Source: Homalodisca vitripennis
Taxonomy: Eukaryota; Arthropoda; Insecta; Hemiptera; Cicadellidae
Assembly: GCF_021130785.1 (NCBI RefSeq)
Contig: NC_060211.1
Span: 22,677,001 to 22,741,000 of the forward strand
Length of the DNA: 64,000 nt
Direction: 5' to 3'
The notes under the pieces: model-generated
Told to the model about the DNA's origin: nothing
What the model saw: only the letters and a program-made list of their open reading frames with translations
Database searches by the model: none
Program-made: the position numbers and the translations under genes
Shown: one piece after another, positions 24,110 through 38,395 of the stretch
How positions within the stretch are numbered: position 1 is the stretch's first letter
Layout: each line of letters starts with the position of its first letter

Positions 24110-27100
24110 TTATATACATTTTAAACTTTTCCTATATTAAACGGTAATTAGTTATTTGCCCCTATATGTATATTAATAAGTAGTATGAATATTATCAGTT
24201 GGAGTAGGTTTAAGCCAAACTCAGACTGTTTACCCACAGTGCAATTGACAGTTCTGGCCTACTCAAATTAACTCGTAGAGTGAGTTTTAATTGTATTTTA
24301 ATGAACAGGCCCATTGTAATTCACTTTTGTAGTTGACCAATCAATGCTTGGCGTCATCCAAAGCTTAGTTTAGTTTATTCATTTTCACTGAGCAATTTTA
24401 ACTAACGCACACACTTTTTATATGGTTTTTGCAATGTATATTTCCTGTTGTTGTTTATTTTTTAATTACTAATATATTAGAATATTTTTCCTAAACACTG
24501 AGTTTGAAAGGACGTACAAACAAACAAAATCTACAAATATTTTTACACAAATAATATAATTTATTTTGCTGTATAAACACATATATTGTAAATGTGTAAA
24601 CTGTAAAGATCGTTCACTGTATTGCAATTTGTTTCAAATTATTCAACTTATTTTAAAATTTACTTACATAAAATATGAAGCAGTTAACCAGGATATTTAT
24701 CCACTGACAACAGGAGCCAAACACTGATTTAAAACATTTCTTACTATTTATTGACTTGGATGGAACCATTTATGACATTGACAATAGGAGGTAGACAAAA
24801 AGAATATAATTCTAGTTATTACTAGAAGCTTCCTGCCATTTTTTATTATAAAAGTAACAGCCAACTAAAGCTTAGAAGGTACCAATGTTTATTTCCCTTT
24901 TATAGAAAAAGACATAAAAGTTGTAAGCTACTATATATATACTCAGCAGACTCAAGTAATTAAATTCGTACACACCATGACATTGAGGCCAAAGGAAAAA
25001 CTTTTCGTTGGCCGCAGAAGTTTGACATTTCCCCTCCCCGTCCAGACCATCTTTTCCTGTTCTCTTTATTTCAGATGACGCACCGCGATACCACAGGAAA
25101 TGCCGACATTGAGTTCCTCGTTATTGCTTCACCTTCGTTATTTCAGGTGTGACGTGTTTGTGCTCTTGGTTCCTGTGCAGTGAAATCGCTTGTGTTCATT
25201 CTCTCTAGTCTGAACTTCGTGCAGTTCGTCAAGGATCGCTTAATAAATATTTTAACTTAGAGTGTTAGTCCATTGATGCATTTTTACTTTATAAATGTAT
25301 TAGGGTCTCATATACATCTGAAGAGGGAGTGGATTTCAATCTGCGAACGTAGTTCATTTCTTTGTAATATATAACGATGACAAATGTCCAAAATCCCACT
25401 AATGTCAGTGTTGTTCATAACTCTCAGATCATGTTGAATAGCTCTGCAAGATCAAATAAATTGTGAAACGAAAAATCATAGTTAGAATACTAAAGAATAT
25501 TTTAACCTTGATTTTATTTTAAGCTATCAATTTTGCCTGCCTGGAATTCCTGTGATAGAGTACCTACATTCAGTACATGCAGCAGGAGAGACATTACTTT
25601 TTATGCATTACTCGTACTACTCCTACTTGATGAATATACATCACATTCCCCTTTAAGAAATTCAGAATTGTTTATTGCCAAGAAGAGTTGAACACAGGTG
25701 CCAGGTTTTACAACATGGCTACGAAGAGAACTCAAGAACCTTCTTCACATTTGAAGAAGAAAATTTTCCATTGGGTAGTGGAAAAGATTTTTAATAGCCT
25801 GAAAGAGTTGAACACCGTAATTTCACTCATAGAAGTTTAAATTAGTGTTTTAACTTTTAATTGTAAACAGTGACACTATCTCAGTACTTAATGAATATGA
25901 AAATAAAAAATACTGTTTCATGTCTATTACAGTTGAAATAGAAACGAGTGGGAATACGAGAAAAACCATTTGTAAAAAAAATAGGTCTTAAACATTAATT
26001 ATTTTACATTGTTACGCATATAAACAAAGTCATATGAAAAGTTAAATATTTGTCAGACACAATACATAAAAATTTTATTATCCTGTGGCAATTCAACGTT
26101 AAATTAAGTTTTTACTAAATGAAACACTTAACAAGAGTCGTTAATCGCTTTATTTTGACCATGAACACCAAGGGGATTACAAACCTTGTTAAAATGCCGC
26201 AATACAAGTAAGTTACTGCAAATTCAACTGTACAATTGTTTTTGTCGTTACAGACAATTAGATGTATTTTATTCCCTAGTACCCTTTAGTTGAGTATTAT
26301 TCAGTAGAATGACACTTTGTCAAAATTTAATTAAACTCAAAACTTCCGTAATTGAATTGAGTACTAAACGTCACTGTAAGTATTTAGCAAAGTACCATAA
26401 ACTGTGCAGGAATTTGGTTATAAAAATGTTTTTGAGGAAACAAATATTTGAATTCTTTAACGTTGAAACCAATAAAGCGAAAAATAGTTGCCAAACCTTT
26501 TCTTAAGTGACCTACATAAAGGAAGACAAAAACTTCATTTTTAAATTTCATAGTGATCGATCACTTCACATGCAATTTGGACGATGAGAACGATGAGGAT
26601 TAATCAGCCAAGGCTACACTGAAATATATTCTGATGAAGACGTACGAACGCTGGTGGAATATTAAGATGACCAAACCTTTGTAAGTTGTAAGGAATCAAA
26701 TACATACAAGGATAGAGGTGGATTAGAAGGGCTAAATATTCCGATTTTTTGCCCTTTAAATTAGTGTTTTCTTACTTCCTTCACCCTATTTTTCCCATTC
26801 TGCTTCCAGGAGCCGAGAGCCAATTTGAATTGGATAAGAATCCAACTTGGTTTTCCTTGAAATGAATAGAGAAAATTTCACCTAAGAGAGAACTCTATCG
26901 TCAGCCATGCTCCTTTTGGTTGAGGTCAAAATATTGTGGATATCAAAATGGTTAAATAGATTAAATGGTTATGTTTTCTAAGATAATATTCTGTTTATCT
27001 TTACACACGAAATACATAAATAAATACTAATTCAGTGTCATCTAACCAAATTTAGGCTCCAAAAGTGTTACCTTTCAGATGCTATATTTTTTTATGAGTA

Positions 27101-27969
27101 TGTAACTGTTATTTATGTGTCTGAAGGTCGGCTTTATGTCTATCAAACAAGGAAAGAAAAAATTACTGCCTAATATTTTTACTTTGTATTGTGACCCTAA
27201 AACTAGCGTAGTTGACTTTCAATTTCTCTGTAAGGAAAAATTCCTCTCGATTCATGAAAATTTAGGTTGTGTTCTTATACAATGAAATCGGATCTCAGTT
27301 CATGCACTATTAGTTATACCAATTTTTTATTTTTATAACTACATTTTATGTTTACTATGTAAAAAGGTACATATATTTTAGGATTTGTACTAATTGGCAT
27401 AATTGTAGAATTAAGAGTAATTATAACCACTTAATTCAACCTCAAAGAAACTGCTAAGAAATTAAATAACTATATAATTATTTACCACCAGTGTTCGCCT
27501 ATTATTAAAGAGTAGAGTTCGTCAATCGAAAATTGTCCCCGGTTATGTCAGATAGTTTTGATGCATTACATGTAAGGTAGAGTAGTTCGATGGAGCGAGA
27601 TAAAGATAATAATAAACCCTTGTGTTGGTAATAAGGGTTGTGAACGCCCTTTGTGTATTGCGGGTTATAAATTTAGTTACGACACCGTGTTAAATGAACA
27701 CAATTACTACCAGGTGTAGGGCTGTTACTAAAACCTATTGAAACTTTCATATCTGAAACAAAGCAGGAATATTCCACACCATGTGCTGTGTAACAAACAT
27801 TACTGAGAATGTGTGCAACAATTTGTCGATAGCCCTTTTCATTAGGGTGCATTTGTTTCTAGTTCTCATGTTAGAATGTCATATTATTGTAATCAGACTT
27901 TTACAATGCATTTATTCTTGGAGTTTTTCGTTGTACTATAGGTATCTATAAATTTACTTAAAAATGTTC
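24107..27969. other. Non-coding, nothing recognisable
   Basis: AT-rich. At about 25075-25147 a short stop-free stretch lies between TTTATTTCAG and a GTGTGA, but the donor is weak and I do not call it an exon. No mobile-element termini were recognised. Confidence 0.4.
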
Positions 27970-28145
27970 CCTAATGCTCAGCCAAACCCATGAAATGAAT
28001 AGCACAATCATGAACATCGTTATGGCTCATATTGTAAATGAGGTTTCAAGCAAAATTTCAAGTCTCCGTTCTCAAGCTATTGTGAGGACCAACATACAGC
28101 CATAAATGAAATCTCTCCAGCCCCTTAAGTGATAAGCTTTGCTAA
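27970..28145 (+). repeat. Dispersed repeat with CTAACGCTCAGCCA-type ends, copy 5
   Basis: Starts CCTAATGCTCAGCCAAACCC, contains GCAAAATTTCAAGTCTCCG and TTCTCAAGCTATTGTGAGGA, then CAGCCCCTTAAGTGATAAGC and GCTAA. The terminal CTCAGCC motif is lost. Confidence 0.65.
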
Positions 28146-28414
28146 ACTGATTATACCATAACAGATGATTGATTGAGCTCCATAAACAGACAGCTCTCTT
28201 CAATAGTACAGAAAGAAAGCAAAAAGGTAACAATTTTGCGGTAGTTACCTCAGTTATCTCAGAAGCGCATCCAACACAAGTTACCCAAATTGTAAATATT
28301 GTACTTTAGTTTAATTGTTTATGAAAGGATATCGAAAGTTTCCGTTTTCGAATAACCAATTTCCTCTTTTTAACTTCCTAATTCTACCCCCCGTTATGCC
28401 AATCGCAATTCAGA

Positions 28415-28561
28415 AAACAACATATTTCATAGCTTTTTATTTTTTTGAGGAAGGTTTCAAACTTATTATGACAGAGAGCTTACATTTATTATCAAGATTG
28501 AGACATCGGACAGAAATGAAATTTCCCCTCTCCTTTGATTAATAATAATTCTTAGCCAATA
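28415..28561 (+). repeat. Dispersed repeat, degenerate 3' part
   Basis: Matches the distal half of the dispersed family: GACATCGGACAGAAATGAAA, then CCCCTCTCCTTTGATTAAT and a diverged TTCTTAGCCAATAA end. The proximal half is not clear. Confidence 0.45.
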
Positions 28562-31400
28562 ACCTGTTTTTATAATTGTGTAGTGTATTTTATCATCTTG
28601 TCACATATAGGCTACATTTATTTTCCGGTTTGTTTCGTATTTTTGGTTTTTATATTTGCTGTAACGTTTTTATATTAACTAATTACTTTTTTTACTATTC
28701 CCTCGTAATTTTATTAATTTTATTATAAAACAGTGGAAAAAACGTGTGTTTCTTATGTTACTTTGTTTCAGTCCTTTCACTTTCCTGCAATAAACCATAA
28801 ATTTGTTATTTTAATGAAGCAACGTTTTATGTAAACACGTCTAAGCCTATAAACTCTTGGTGGAAGAGCATTTAACTCCCTTCAAAGTCTATTAAGGTAA
28901 CTGCCTCCCAGCTAACTCTGGAGTTGTCGCTTTGTTACTTTGCTCTACAGCTTGCGTGTATTCACTTAAAATATATGAGACGGAGAATGAAAAAACTCTC
29001 TTGCATTTTTCATGTGCTTTCCTGCTCCAACCCGCTGGGTACATTTAACTCATTGCATACCTCACGCTACAGCCACTTACGCACATTATTTATAGTGATA
29101 TGCATCGTTCAGCTCAGGCTACTTTACACTCTGATGCACAGCTTGTCTGTTGTATGTCAATGGCAAAATGTTTTGTCACTTTTAAAAATCATAATTGAAG
29201 AATAAAAACGTGAAACAAGTAATAGTTTCCTGCAGTTTAAAAGTATAACAGGATTAGAGATTTTATCCTTCATTTGAGTTATATAAAACATATTTACTAG
29301 AATTGAACTGATAAAAGGAAAACAATGGAGTGTTACTGATATTTGATAAGTACGTACTACATAAAATAAATATATATAATAACCAAATATGAAACTTTAC
29401 ATATGATTTATTGTTCATCATTAAGTGAAAAAATTTACTAAATTGACTAATAAAAATAATAAAATGCCTGTTCATCTATTTAGCAAATACAAAACAAGTA
29501 AAAAGTAAGATTGGAGGCTGGTCAAAAAGAAGCAAGTGTTTTTGTTATAAATATTATTATCTAAGAGACATTTAGATCAATCCAATTTCAATAGTTTTAT
29601 ATTAGCGAATTTCCAGAACGAAGATTAATTCATTTGAATCTCCGCGTAGCAACACCTCTGCCAGGAAAAGTAAAATATGGAACATTTCTAGACACAGGGT
29701 CATGTTTGAATTGTTTTTTACCTTAACTGTGTGTTTGTGTGTGGGGGGGGGCAGTTTACGTTTGTTATTCTGGTCATATTTCAGATTTTATTAAAATATA
29801 GTAAAAACGCTCCGTTATGAATTATCTAAGTGGAAGCATCCGAGTAATGTTAAGGTTTTAGAGAAACTGTTTAAAAACTTCTTTAAAAAAAAAATAAATT
29901 AAATTTCATTGTCATACACACAGTCGAATATATAATTTTTCGTACACGTCAACACAAACCATTAATAAATTAAAAATTGAATAGTAACAAGCTTAAGTAT
30001 ATCAGATCTACCTAAAATAAAATATGTAAAGTTATAGAAAATTATGGGTTTTTTTTAAAAAGGTTACCATCCTCTCTAAACTAAATTTAAGAAAGCGATT
30101 GCACACCTGCTGCATCAACTCGGGATCTCTCTGAGGGCCTTTTGGAGACAACAGATATTTTTGTTTGCTTTAATCTCAACATGTTCAATTTCTTAATTTA
30201 TCTAGCGTCTTTCTAGCATAAACATTCTTTGAAACATTAAATTAATTATTGAATTGGTATAAGCGAATTGCAAGATGAGACAGGAATTGAAGCTGTTGTT
30301 ATAGAGATTGAGCTCTAATTGTAATAACTGTTCCTGGTCCACACTCCAGTGAAAAGCAACATGTCAGCATCCTATATTAGCCAATCAGCAGCTATCATTA
30401 ACACAGCCTTTCTGTCACCAGGCATCATTTATTATCCAACATCTTTGAACTCGCTCTTCTCTTCCTTGTTCAAAGTCAAGATGAAAATATTTTTAAATTC
30501 TACATTTTCTCTCTTGAACTTTGCAGCTGAACATCTTGCTGAAAAAGAACATCTCGCACGCCTTATTTACATTCAACTGTTAAGTTTAAGATGCGGCTAG
30601 ATTTTCTTTTTTTTCTCAAGTATTCCAACTAATATATCTTCTTTTCAATTATGAAGAAAATCTAAACACCTAAAATTAGTTTAAAATTTACTGAATTCTT
30701 TTTCTTTTTCCTACGGATTAATATACATTTTCTAAATCAACTAATTCTATTTTGTATTGCTTTACAAATCAAAGTAAAAATAAAAATTATTATTTTTGAA
30801 AGAAGTTTTACAGAAATAATATAAAGCATACAATTTTCCATTTTTACCTATCTATAGAATCATGTCTGAAGAGTATTTAGAAAACTACTCAGAATATATT
30901 TATTTTAACGAAATAATATCCCAATCACATTTTTTCCGAGAGGAAAATCATTAAATAATCATGATTACTCAATTTCAATGCACTAAATAATAAATATAGA
31001 CGATTTAAACCGTTTCCTTTCTAGCTAGCTTATAATATCAACATAACATATAAAGGACATTGTAATTTGACTACTTTTACGAGTAGATTTTATTTTTTTA
31101 TCACTGCATATCACCTTGCAGTTCTTGTTACAAGGGGCTGCTGAAGAAGCAGTTGTATTCTTAATGAAGTCTCCAAGTTGCCATTGTCAAGTTAGGTTGC
31201 AACTAGCAAGTTCCCTCTATGTATATTCAATGCTGTTACTACATACTGTAACTACGATACAACTCACATACATTACGTATATTATACCGTACTATGTAGT
31301 ATATATCTGATGCGATAAAGTTTTGGTTTTCTTAGGTTTACAAGCTAGAAATATAAGCTGAAAACCCCCTGTTAATTTGCTCCCTTTTTGAAATATATAT
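28562..31400. other. Non-coding, nothing recognisable
   Basis: AT-rich, no supported gene or element. Several short frames (for example 28924-29205 and 30349-30600) lack domains, start context or splice signals. Confidence 0.4.
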
Positions 31401-31421
31401 AAATATGGCGGAGCAAGTACA

Positions 31422-31424
<3 letters not shown>

Positions 31425-31466
<42 letters not shown>
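31425..31466. repeat. (TA)n microsatellite between inverted arms
   Basis: A TA tract of about 42 bp flanked by an inverted repeat: GGCGGAGCAAGTACAA on the left (about 31407-31422) and TTGTACTTGCTCCGCC on the right (about 31474-31489). The arms correspond to the 3' end of the adjacent tRNA-like sequence, so the tract lies in the loop of a potential cruciform. Confidence 0.85.
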
Positions 31467-31472
<6 letters not shown>

Positions 31473-31479
31473 GTTGTAC

Positions 31480-31550
31480 TTGCTCCGCCGGGACCCGAAC
31501 CCGGATCTCTCACTTGCCGGGTGAATGTGCTACCATTACACCACAAAGCC
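31480..31550 (-). repeat. tRNA-like head of a dispersed repeat, copy 1
   Basis: On the minus strand the 71 nt fold as a tRNA cloverleaf: D-arm GTGTAATGGTAGCAC, anticodon stem TTCAC/GTGAG around loop CCGGCAA, and a perfect T-arm CCGGG-TTCGGGT-CCCGG. The acceptor GGCTTTG/CGGAGCA pairs mostly, with G-U wobbles and a G1-A72 mismatch. The anticodon loop has C instead of the invariant U33 and would read GGC. Together with three copies sharing flanking sequence, this points to a tRNA-derived SINE-type head or tRNA pseudogene, not a working tRNA gene. The shared flank CTCACTTTTTACGATTCAAT follows on the plus strand. Confidence 0.65.
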
Positions 31551-31667
31551 CTCACTTTTTACGATTCAATTATGTAGTAGTCCGTATCTGTCACATATGC
31601 GTTTAAATAACCAAACTAACATATGATCGGAAGACTAAATACCTGTCAAATGACTTTTATTTACGTT

Positions 31668-31849
31668 AAATTTGTATAAGTGGCAATAGCCTTATTTAAT
31701 TTATATAAACATTGAATCGCAAAAAGTACTTGCTCCGCCGGGACTCGAACCCGGATCTCTCACTTGCCGGGTGAATGTGCTACCATTACACCACAGAGCC
31801 CTCACTTTTTACGATTCAATTATGTAGTATTTGAAATTAATATTATGAA

Positions 31850-31891
<42 letters not shown>

Positions 31892-31929
31892 AAATTAAAT
31901 AAGGCTACTGCCACTTATACAAATTTAAC

Positions 31930-31932
<3 letters not shown>
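31668..31932. repeat. Inverted repeat around tRNA-like copy 2
   Basis: The phrase GTTAAATTTGTATAAGTGGC with AATAGCCTTATTTAAT (about 31668-31706) recurs inverted as ATTAAATAAGGCTACTGCCA with CTTATACAAATTTAAC (about 31890-31930). The inverted arms enclose tRNA-like copy 2, and TA tracts sit beside the right arm on both sides. Confidence 0.75.
31730..31800 (-). repeat. tRNA-like head of a dispersed repeat, copy 2
   Basis: Nearly identical to the copy 250 bp to the left, differing at only a couple of positions. The acceptor is better paired here (GGCTCTG against CGGAGCA) and the T-loop is TTCGAGT. It has the same CCGGCAA anticodon loop. The flank CTCACTTTTTACGATTCAAT is repeated, so the unit of duplication is larger than the tRNA-like part. 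A tRNA caller would probably score it as a pseudogene or a low-scoring tRNA-Ala(GGC). Confidence 0.65.

Positions 31933-31976
<44 letters not shown>
31855..31976. repeat. Paired (TA)n microsatellites
   Basis: Two TA tracts (about 31855-31886 and 31932-31976) separated by the inverted arm described for 31668-31932. Confidence 0.9.
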
Positions 31977-31978
<2 letters not shown>

Positions 31979-34900
31979 AAATTCTCTATAGAATGTTTTG
32001 TTTACTGAGAATTTTGGTGCATCTGTCGTTCGTGGATAATGTTTCTTTTTCTAGAATTTTTCTTAAATTCTTAAATATTGTATTTATTTATTTGAAAAAA
32101 CTTAAATAATCTGGAAATATTTCACACTCGTAAATTTAAAACTTCAAAGTAACTCGTATTATTTTTTGGTGTGAATTTTGAAATAAAGAGTGTATATGGA
32201 CGAGCTGACAATAAGCTAAGCGAGATATAATTTTTTGCTTGTTTTTGTGTTTCATACAATTTCCTGAAGTTATGACGTACCTTCCGCAAAATTTCCTGTA
32301 TACTTAGTATATATTGCTTAATTGAAAATGAGTTAATTAGTAACAGAGAAATTGATAAACTACCTACATTAAATTTCACTAAACACTGAGCAGTCATATA
32401 TGTTTTAGTAAGTTGTTATGCGTGGATTCATTGAATATTGTTTGGATTTTATGATGATGCACTAAAATTCACCTTTGTTATTATAACAAAAGTACAATTG
32501 CAAAAAAATTATCATTATTCCTATTAGAATTTTAAAGCAATAGCGCCATAAAATACTTAATCTAGCATCATTACACCTGACCAAAATTCTATCTCAGTAT
32601 AGGAGTATATTTTGGATGAATTTCTCTAAATCTATACAATTGTACTTATTAGATATAATTTACTAAGTCTATATATTGCGGTTATTTATATCTGATATTT
32701 AGATATCCTTGCGTGAAACTTTACGGCAGCATTAAATTTTATGGTCTCCTTAGTGCACAAAGTAACACAAAATATTGCAATAAAAATTTATTATGAAGTA
32801 TTTACACCGACAAAATAACGTATATACTTTAACGAAAGCGCGTATTATATACGTTTCATTATTATGAACTACTAAAAATCTTTAGTGAAGAATAATATGT
32901 GGTGACTTCCAAATTTTGAGCTTTACGTAAAGAAAGCCCAAGGGCAAAGGGAGAATAAACGGAAACTGTACATGATGCTGCAGCATTTACATTTAAGTGA
33001 CATTGGCGTTACTGTGGAAAAATCTACCTGCTTTTTCTTTATCACTGTGTTCGGGAAGAATATTTCCATGCACTACCTTACGGCGGTGCCATTTTTTCTT
33101 GACTTAAAAGTAATTACATAACTATTTTAATTTTTAAATATAATACTCCTTAATTTGTTGGCATGGGAATACCACTAATAAAACTTAAACTTGAAAACAA
33201 AGAGATAAACTTAACATAAAAGAAAATGGCAACATTAAGAACTATTCAAAAACACTGCTAAGTTTTAATTTTTGGTTATGAATACATTTCTATAAATACA
33301 TTTTAGATTTGGACTACATTCACTAAAATAATTTAAATCATTATCAAGTAGGAGGATGATATTCCCATGTTAATTCTTTCTTATGTAAAAACACTGGCAT
33401 AATATAAATTAGTGTAAAACAGTGCGAGTACTTTGTTAAATTTGACAATGCAACTAATTTTTCGCCATAATACCAATTTACGTAGCAAAATGAACTTTTT
33501 AAACTTGAAAAAATGTGAAAATACTAAAAAATTTGCATTGAAAACAAAAAGAATATTAAATATAAATTTAAGGTAAATGATACTGGTGTTAATGCGATTA
33601 AATTCAAAACAATAGTTGTTAGCATACACCAAACATTAAAGGTAAATCCATATTTTTTAAAACTTCATTAAAGATAAATTTATGATGAAAAGGATTTTCA
33701 TGTTTATCGAACGACACGTTGTATATTTAAAACATGAATTTAACACTTACATCATATTCAACATGTGTAACAAATACACCTTAATACTCATAGAATGCTT
33801 AGAAAATATTTCTCATTTAAAATTAATTGTTCTTTTAACTTTCTGGCAATAAATGTCATATTATCATAAGTATAATTGATTTAATGCTTGATGAAGACTT
33901 CTTTTATTTTGAAAACTAGTTGTGAAAATTTCTACAACAATATGTTTACATTTAATTCATTTTACTATACACCAACCTAATAAAGCTAATAAATCACTTG
34001 AGTATTTTGATTACAATATTTCTGTTTATTGTTAATATTTTGAAAACACGGGTTTACTATATAGAATTATTTCATATTTACTTGATTTATCAGGAGTAAT
34101 TATATCTCAATAAAGCAAGTGGAAGGATGCTGAAGGAAGCCGAATAATCAAGTTGCCCCCGGCATTTAATTCCAAGAAATGCTGCAATTATTGGAGTTGT
34201 CCTTTATGTATCCACTATTAGTTTGATGTTATCAATTATCAATAAATTACTTGAACCATACCAAGTATGTTTGAAGTTATATTATATAACAAATATTATA
34301 ACGTCGTGATTTGTTTTTTAACCTGTACTGATTCTTTAAATTAAAATACCAGTGTTTGATTAATTTTGAAAACAATCAAGTTGCAATTATTATTTGATTT
34401 AGGGAAAATACAAATATTATACTTCTATCTCAAATTTAGTTTGTTATGTAATTGAAACCTATAAATTGCAACTTAATGTCATTCACAATTAATTAATTAA
34501 ACACTTTACAAAAGGATTAAAAACTAGAAGTTAGACTTAGTTGAGTGTAGATCCAAAGCTACAAAGAACACTGCATTTATCTACCTTGCAATTTAAGGGC
34601 GCATTTAGCCTAAATTGGCGCATTAAAATTTAACCCCAAAAAATATTATCTACACTTTTGCATATAATTATTAAATTTAAGCTAATAACCCTTACAATCT
34701 ATTCTGCTTTATAATTAATATTCTTTACATGCCTACTCAAATAGGGAAACATTTTTATATTATTGTAAAAAATTATTTTTTAGTTTTATTTTAAACAACT
34801 CCGCATTTTTTTGCATTGGGTAGCAGTTTGAAGAAAATAGGAACCACACAAGTTGTATCTTAGTACCATTGCCATCATCGGCGACGCCTTAAAAATCTAT

Positions 34901-35330
34901 TAATTTTGTTCAATAAATGATAATTTCAGTTGTGCGTCTAAATATACAATTATATTTCATATTCTATAATAACTAAGCTTTTTTTAAAAACAGATACATA
35001 TATTATGTAAACAATTTAAAATATTTATAAATAAAATGTTAAATGTTAAAATATTACACTAGGAGGTTTAGGCCATATTGTTTTCTGCAACACTAAATCA
35101 TGTTCACCTTTTCAGTTCTCTTTACCTCTAAAAGCACATAATCTTTCCTCTATTTTAGCGCAGATATGATTTTTTTAAATAATTGCTTAGGTAGATGACC
35201 ATTGCACTTTTAATAATTTTCATTAAAGTTTTACTGTTTTAGTCCTTACAAGTTTAAAAAGACTGTCGCATAGGCCAGCGACCCTTGAGAATCGCCATAA
35301 TAATGCCATTCCCTTAAAAACTATTTTATT
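31977..35330. other. Non-coding, nothing recognisable
   Basis: Very AT-rich; no supported gene, RNA or element. Short minus-strand frames at 32122-32397 and 33381-33632 have the Phe/Asn/Lys-rich composition of random AT-rich DNA. Confidence 0.4.
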
Positions 35331-35340
35331 TATGTATGTA

Positions 35341-35375
<35 letters not shown>

Positions 35376-35380
35376 GTATG

Positions 35381-35440
<60 letters not shown>

Positions 35441-35441
35441 C
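35331..35441. repeat. (TA)n/(TATG)n microsatellite
   Basis: Imperfect TA repeat with TATG and TACA interruptions over about 110 bp. Open frames on both strands are repeat artefacts. Confidence 0.95.
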
Positions 35442-35499
35442 AATTTCAATAAACATCGAGTCACTAAAAGTATATTTTTACTATTCAATAATTTTGTAT

Positions 35500-35711
35500 T
35501 TGGCCGTATCTGTAACATATGCGTTTAAATTACCAAACTAAGAAATGATCAGAAGACCAAATGCCTGTCAAACGACTTATATGAACAATAATTAATTTAG
35601 TATAAATGGCAATAACCGAATTGAATTTTAAGAACCGTGTGTTCACAAAAATTTCTTACTCCGCCGGGACCTAAACCCGGATCTCTTACTTGCCGGGTGA
35701 GTGTCCTACCC
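35500..35711 (-). repeat. tRNA-derived repeat, copy 3 (5'-truncated head plus body)
   Basis: At about 35656-35711 the minus strand carries the T-arm, variable and anticodon parts of the same tRNA-like head (TTACTTGCCGGGTGA on the plus strand), with the D-arm and acceptor 5' half lost. The adjoining 35500-35640 segment matches the sequence between tRNA-like copies 1 and 2: GTATCTGT-ACATATGCGTTTAAAT, then CCAAACTAA, ATGATC-GAAGACCAAAT and CCTGTCAAA. Head plus shared body of about 150 bp is the structure expected of a SINE read on the minus strand. Confidence 0.6.
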
Positions 35712-35771
35712 CCGGCTATATACATATATACAGGTACACATGGCGGCAAATACATACATGCATATAAATTT

Positions 35772-37290
<1,519 letters not shown>

Positions 37291-37475
37291 AGAAAGCCAC
37301 ACTACGTCTTGTAACAGGCTTCATTGAAGTTATTTGCAAATTATAAAATCGATAGCTCACTCTAGCTTAATCATTCTGGACATAGAGGAAATAAATTTTT
37401 AAATTTCTCAGACAAACAAAAGTGAAATTAAATCAGCCTACTCCGTGACAGACTCCAATGACGCTCAGCCTAATT
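37291..37475 (+). repeat. Dispersed repeat with CTAACGCTCAGCCA-type ends, copy 6
   Basis: Parallels copy 1 (4131-4335): CCACACTACGTCTTGTAACA at the start, then CAGACAAACAAAAGTGAAAT, CAGCCTACTCCGTGACAG and a terminal CAATGACGCTCAGCCTAAT. Confidence 0.6.
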
Positions 37476-37880
37476 ATAAATAGTCTATAAATATATTTAT
37501 GCTATCAAATTGATGTCATTCTTTTCTATGTAAAAATGAATTTTCCTTCAAAATTAAAAGTTCAAAAAATATTTCTCTAGATATCATGCCAAATAATACT
37601 TCACATTATTGCTCATTAAGTTATGTTTCATAGCAGTGCTCAAATAATTAAATTACCGATGAGCTAGTTATGGTACTACACGCAAAATTGCGCTGAAATC
37701 AAATATTTCCTCCAATCTACAGCATTGAATTTCCTTCTATTTATAAAAATTTTTACTCTATGAATGTCACATGTTAAAATCTCATATGTATGTTCTCGAT
37801 TGGTTTAAATATTAATTTGTTTTGATATTGCCTCGTTGCAATAAAATTATGGTTACCAATAAGATCAATGTAAACATATT

Positions 37881-38069
37881 CGCTAACGCTCAGCTGAATC
37901 CCATGCATTTACATGGATCATAATCGAACTTAGGTTTGCTTGTATACAAATGAAACTTCAAGCAAACTGTCAGGTCTATAAATTAATTTGTTTTCGAACT
38001 ACCGTGTTTATATGTGTTTAAAATATTTTCATAGTCTCAACTGATTGGTTCCCCTAACGCTCGGCCAGT
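37881..38069 (+). repeat. Dispersed repeat with CTAACGCTCAGCCA-type ends, copy 7
   Basis: Bounded by CGCTAACGCTCAGCTGAATC and CCCCTAACGCTCGGCCAGT. It contains CCCATGCATTTACATGGATC and ATAATCGAACTTAGGTTTGC, the equivalents of the conserved interior. Confidence 0.65.
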
Positions 38070-38395
38070 ATATGTACTTTAACCACGTTGACGCCAAAAG
38101 ATTCTGTATATACTTATAGGATTTATATGGAACTGTGTGCACAAGTTTGTCTTATCTTTACGGTACTCACTGAAAACTATTTTGAAAATCCTGAGGCCAA
38201 CAGCAGAAATCCGCTAAAACTTTGACAGTTTTCATAACCAATCGTGATAAATCGTGAACACCCCTGTAATACTTAGGCTACGTATTGACCCATCAATAAA
38301 TTTTGTAAATCAGTAAATATTGTGTACCGAGGCTTATGGATTTTTAAATCGAATAGTGATGCTCTAAATTATAAATATAATGGTACTCCCTAATA

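Noticed and set aside
25075..25147. Possible exon between TTTATTTCAG and GTGTGA
   Set aside because: The donor is weak, the segment is short and the peptide has no recognisable feature.
31480..31550. Functional tRNA-Ala(GGC) gene
   Set aside because: C at the invariant U33 position, a G1-A72 mismatch, multiple copies with shared flanks and a truncated third copy favour a tRNA-derived repeat.
31292..31555. Minus-strand frame starting MRALWCNGSTFTRQVRDPGS
   Set aside because: It is the translation of the tRNA-like sequence plus the TA tract; not a protein.
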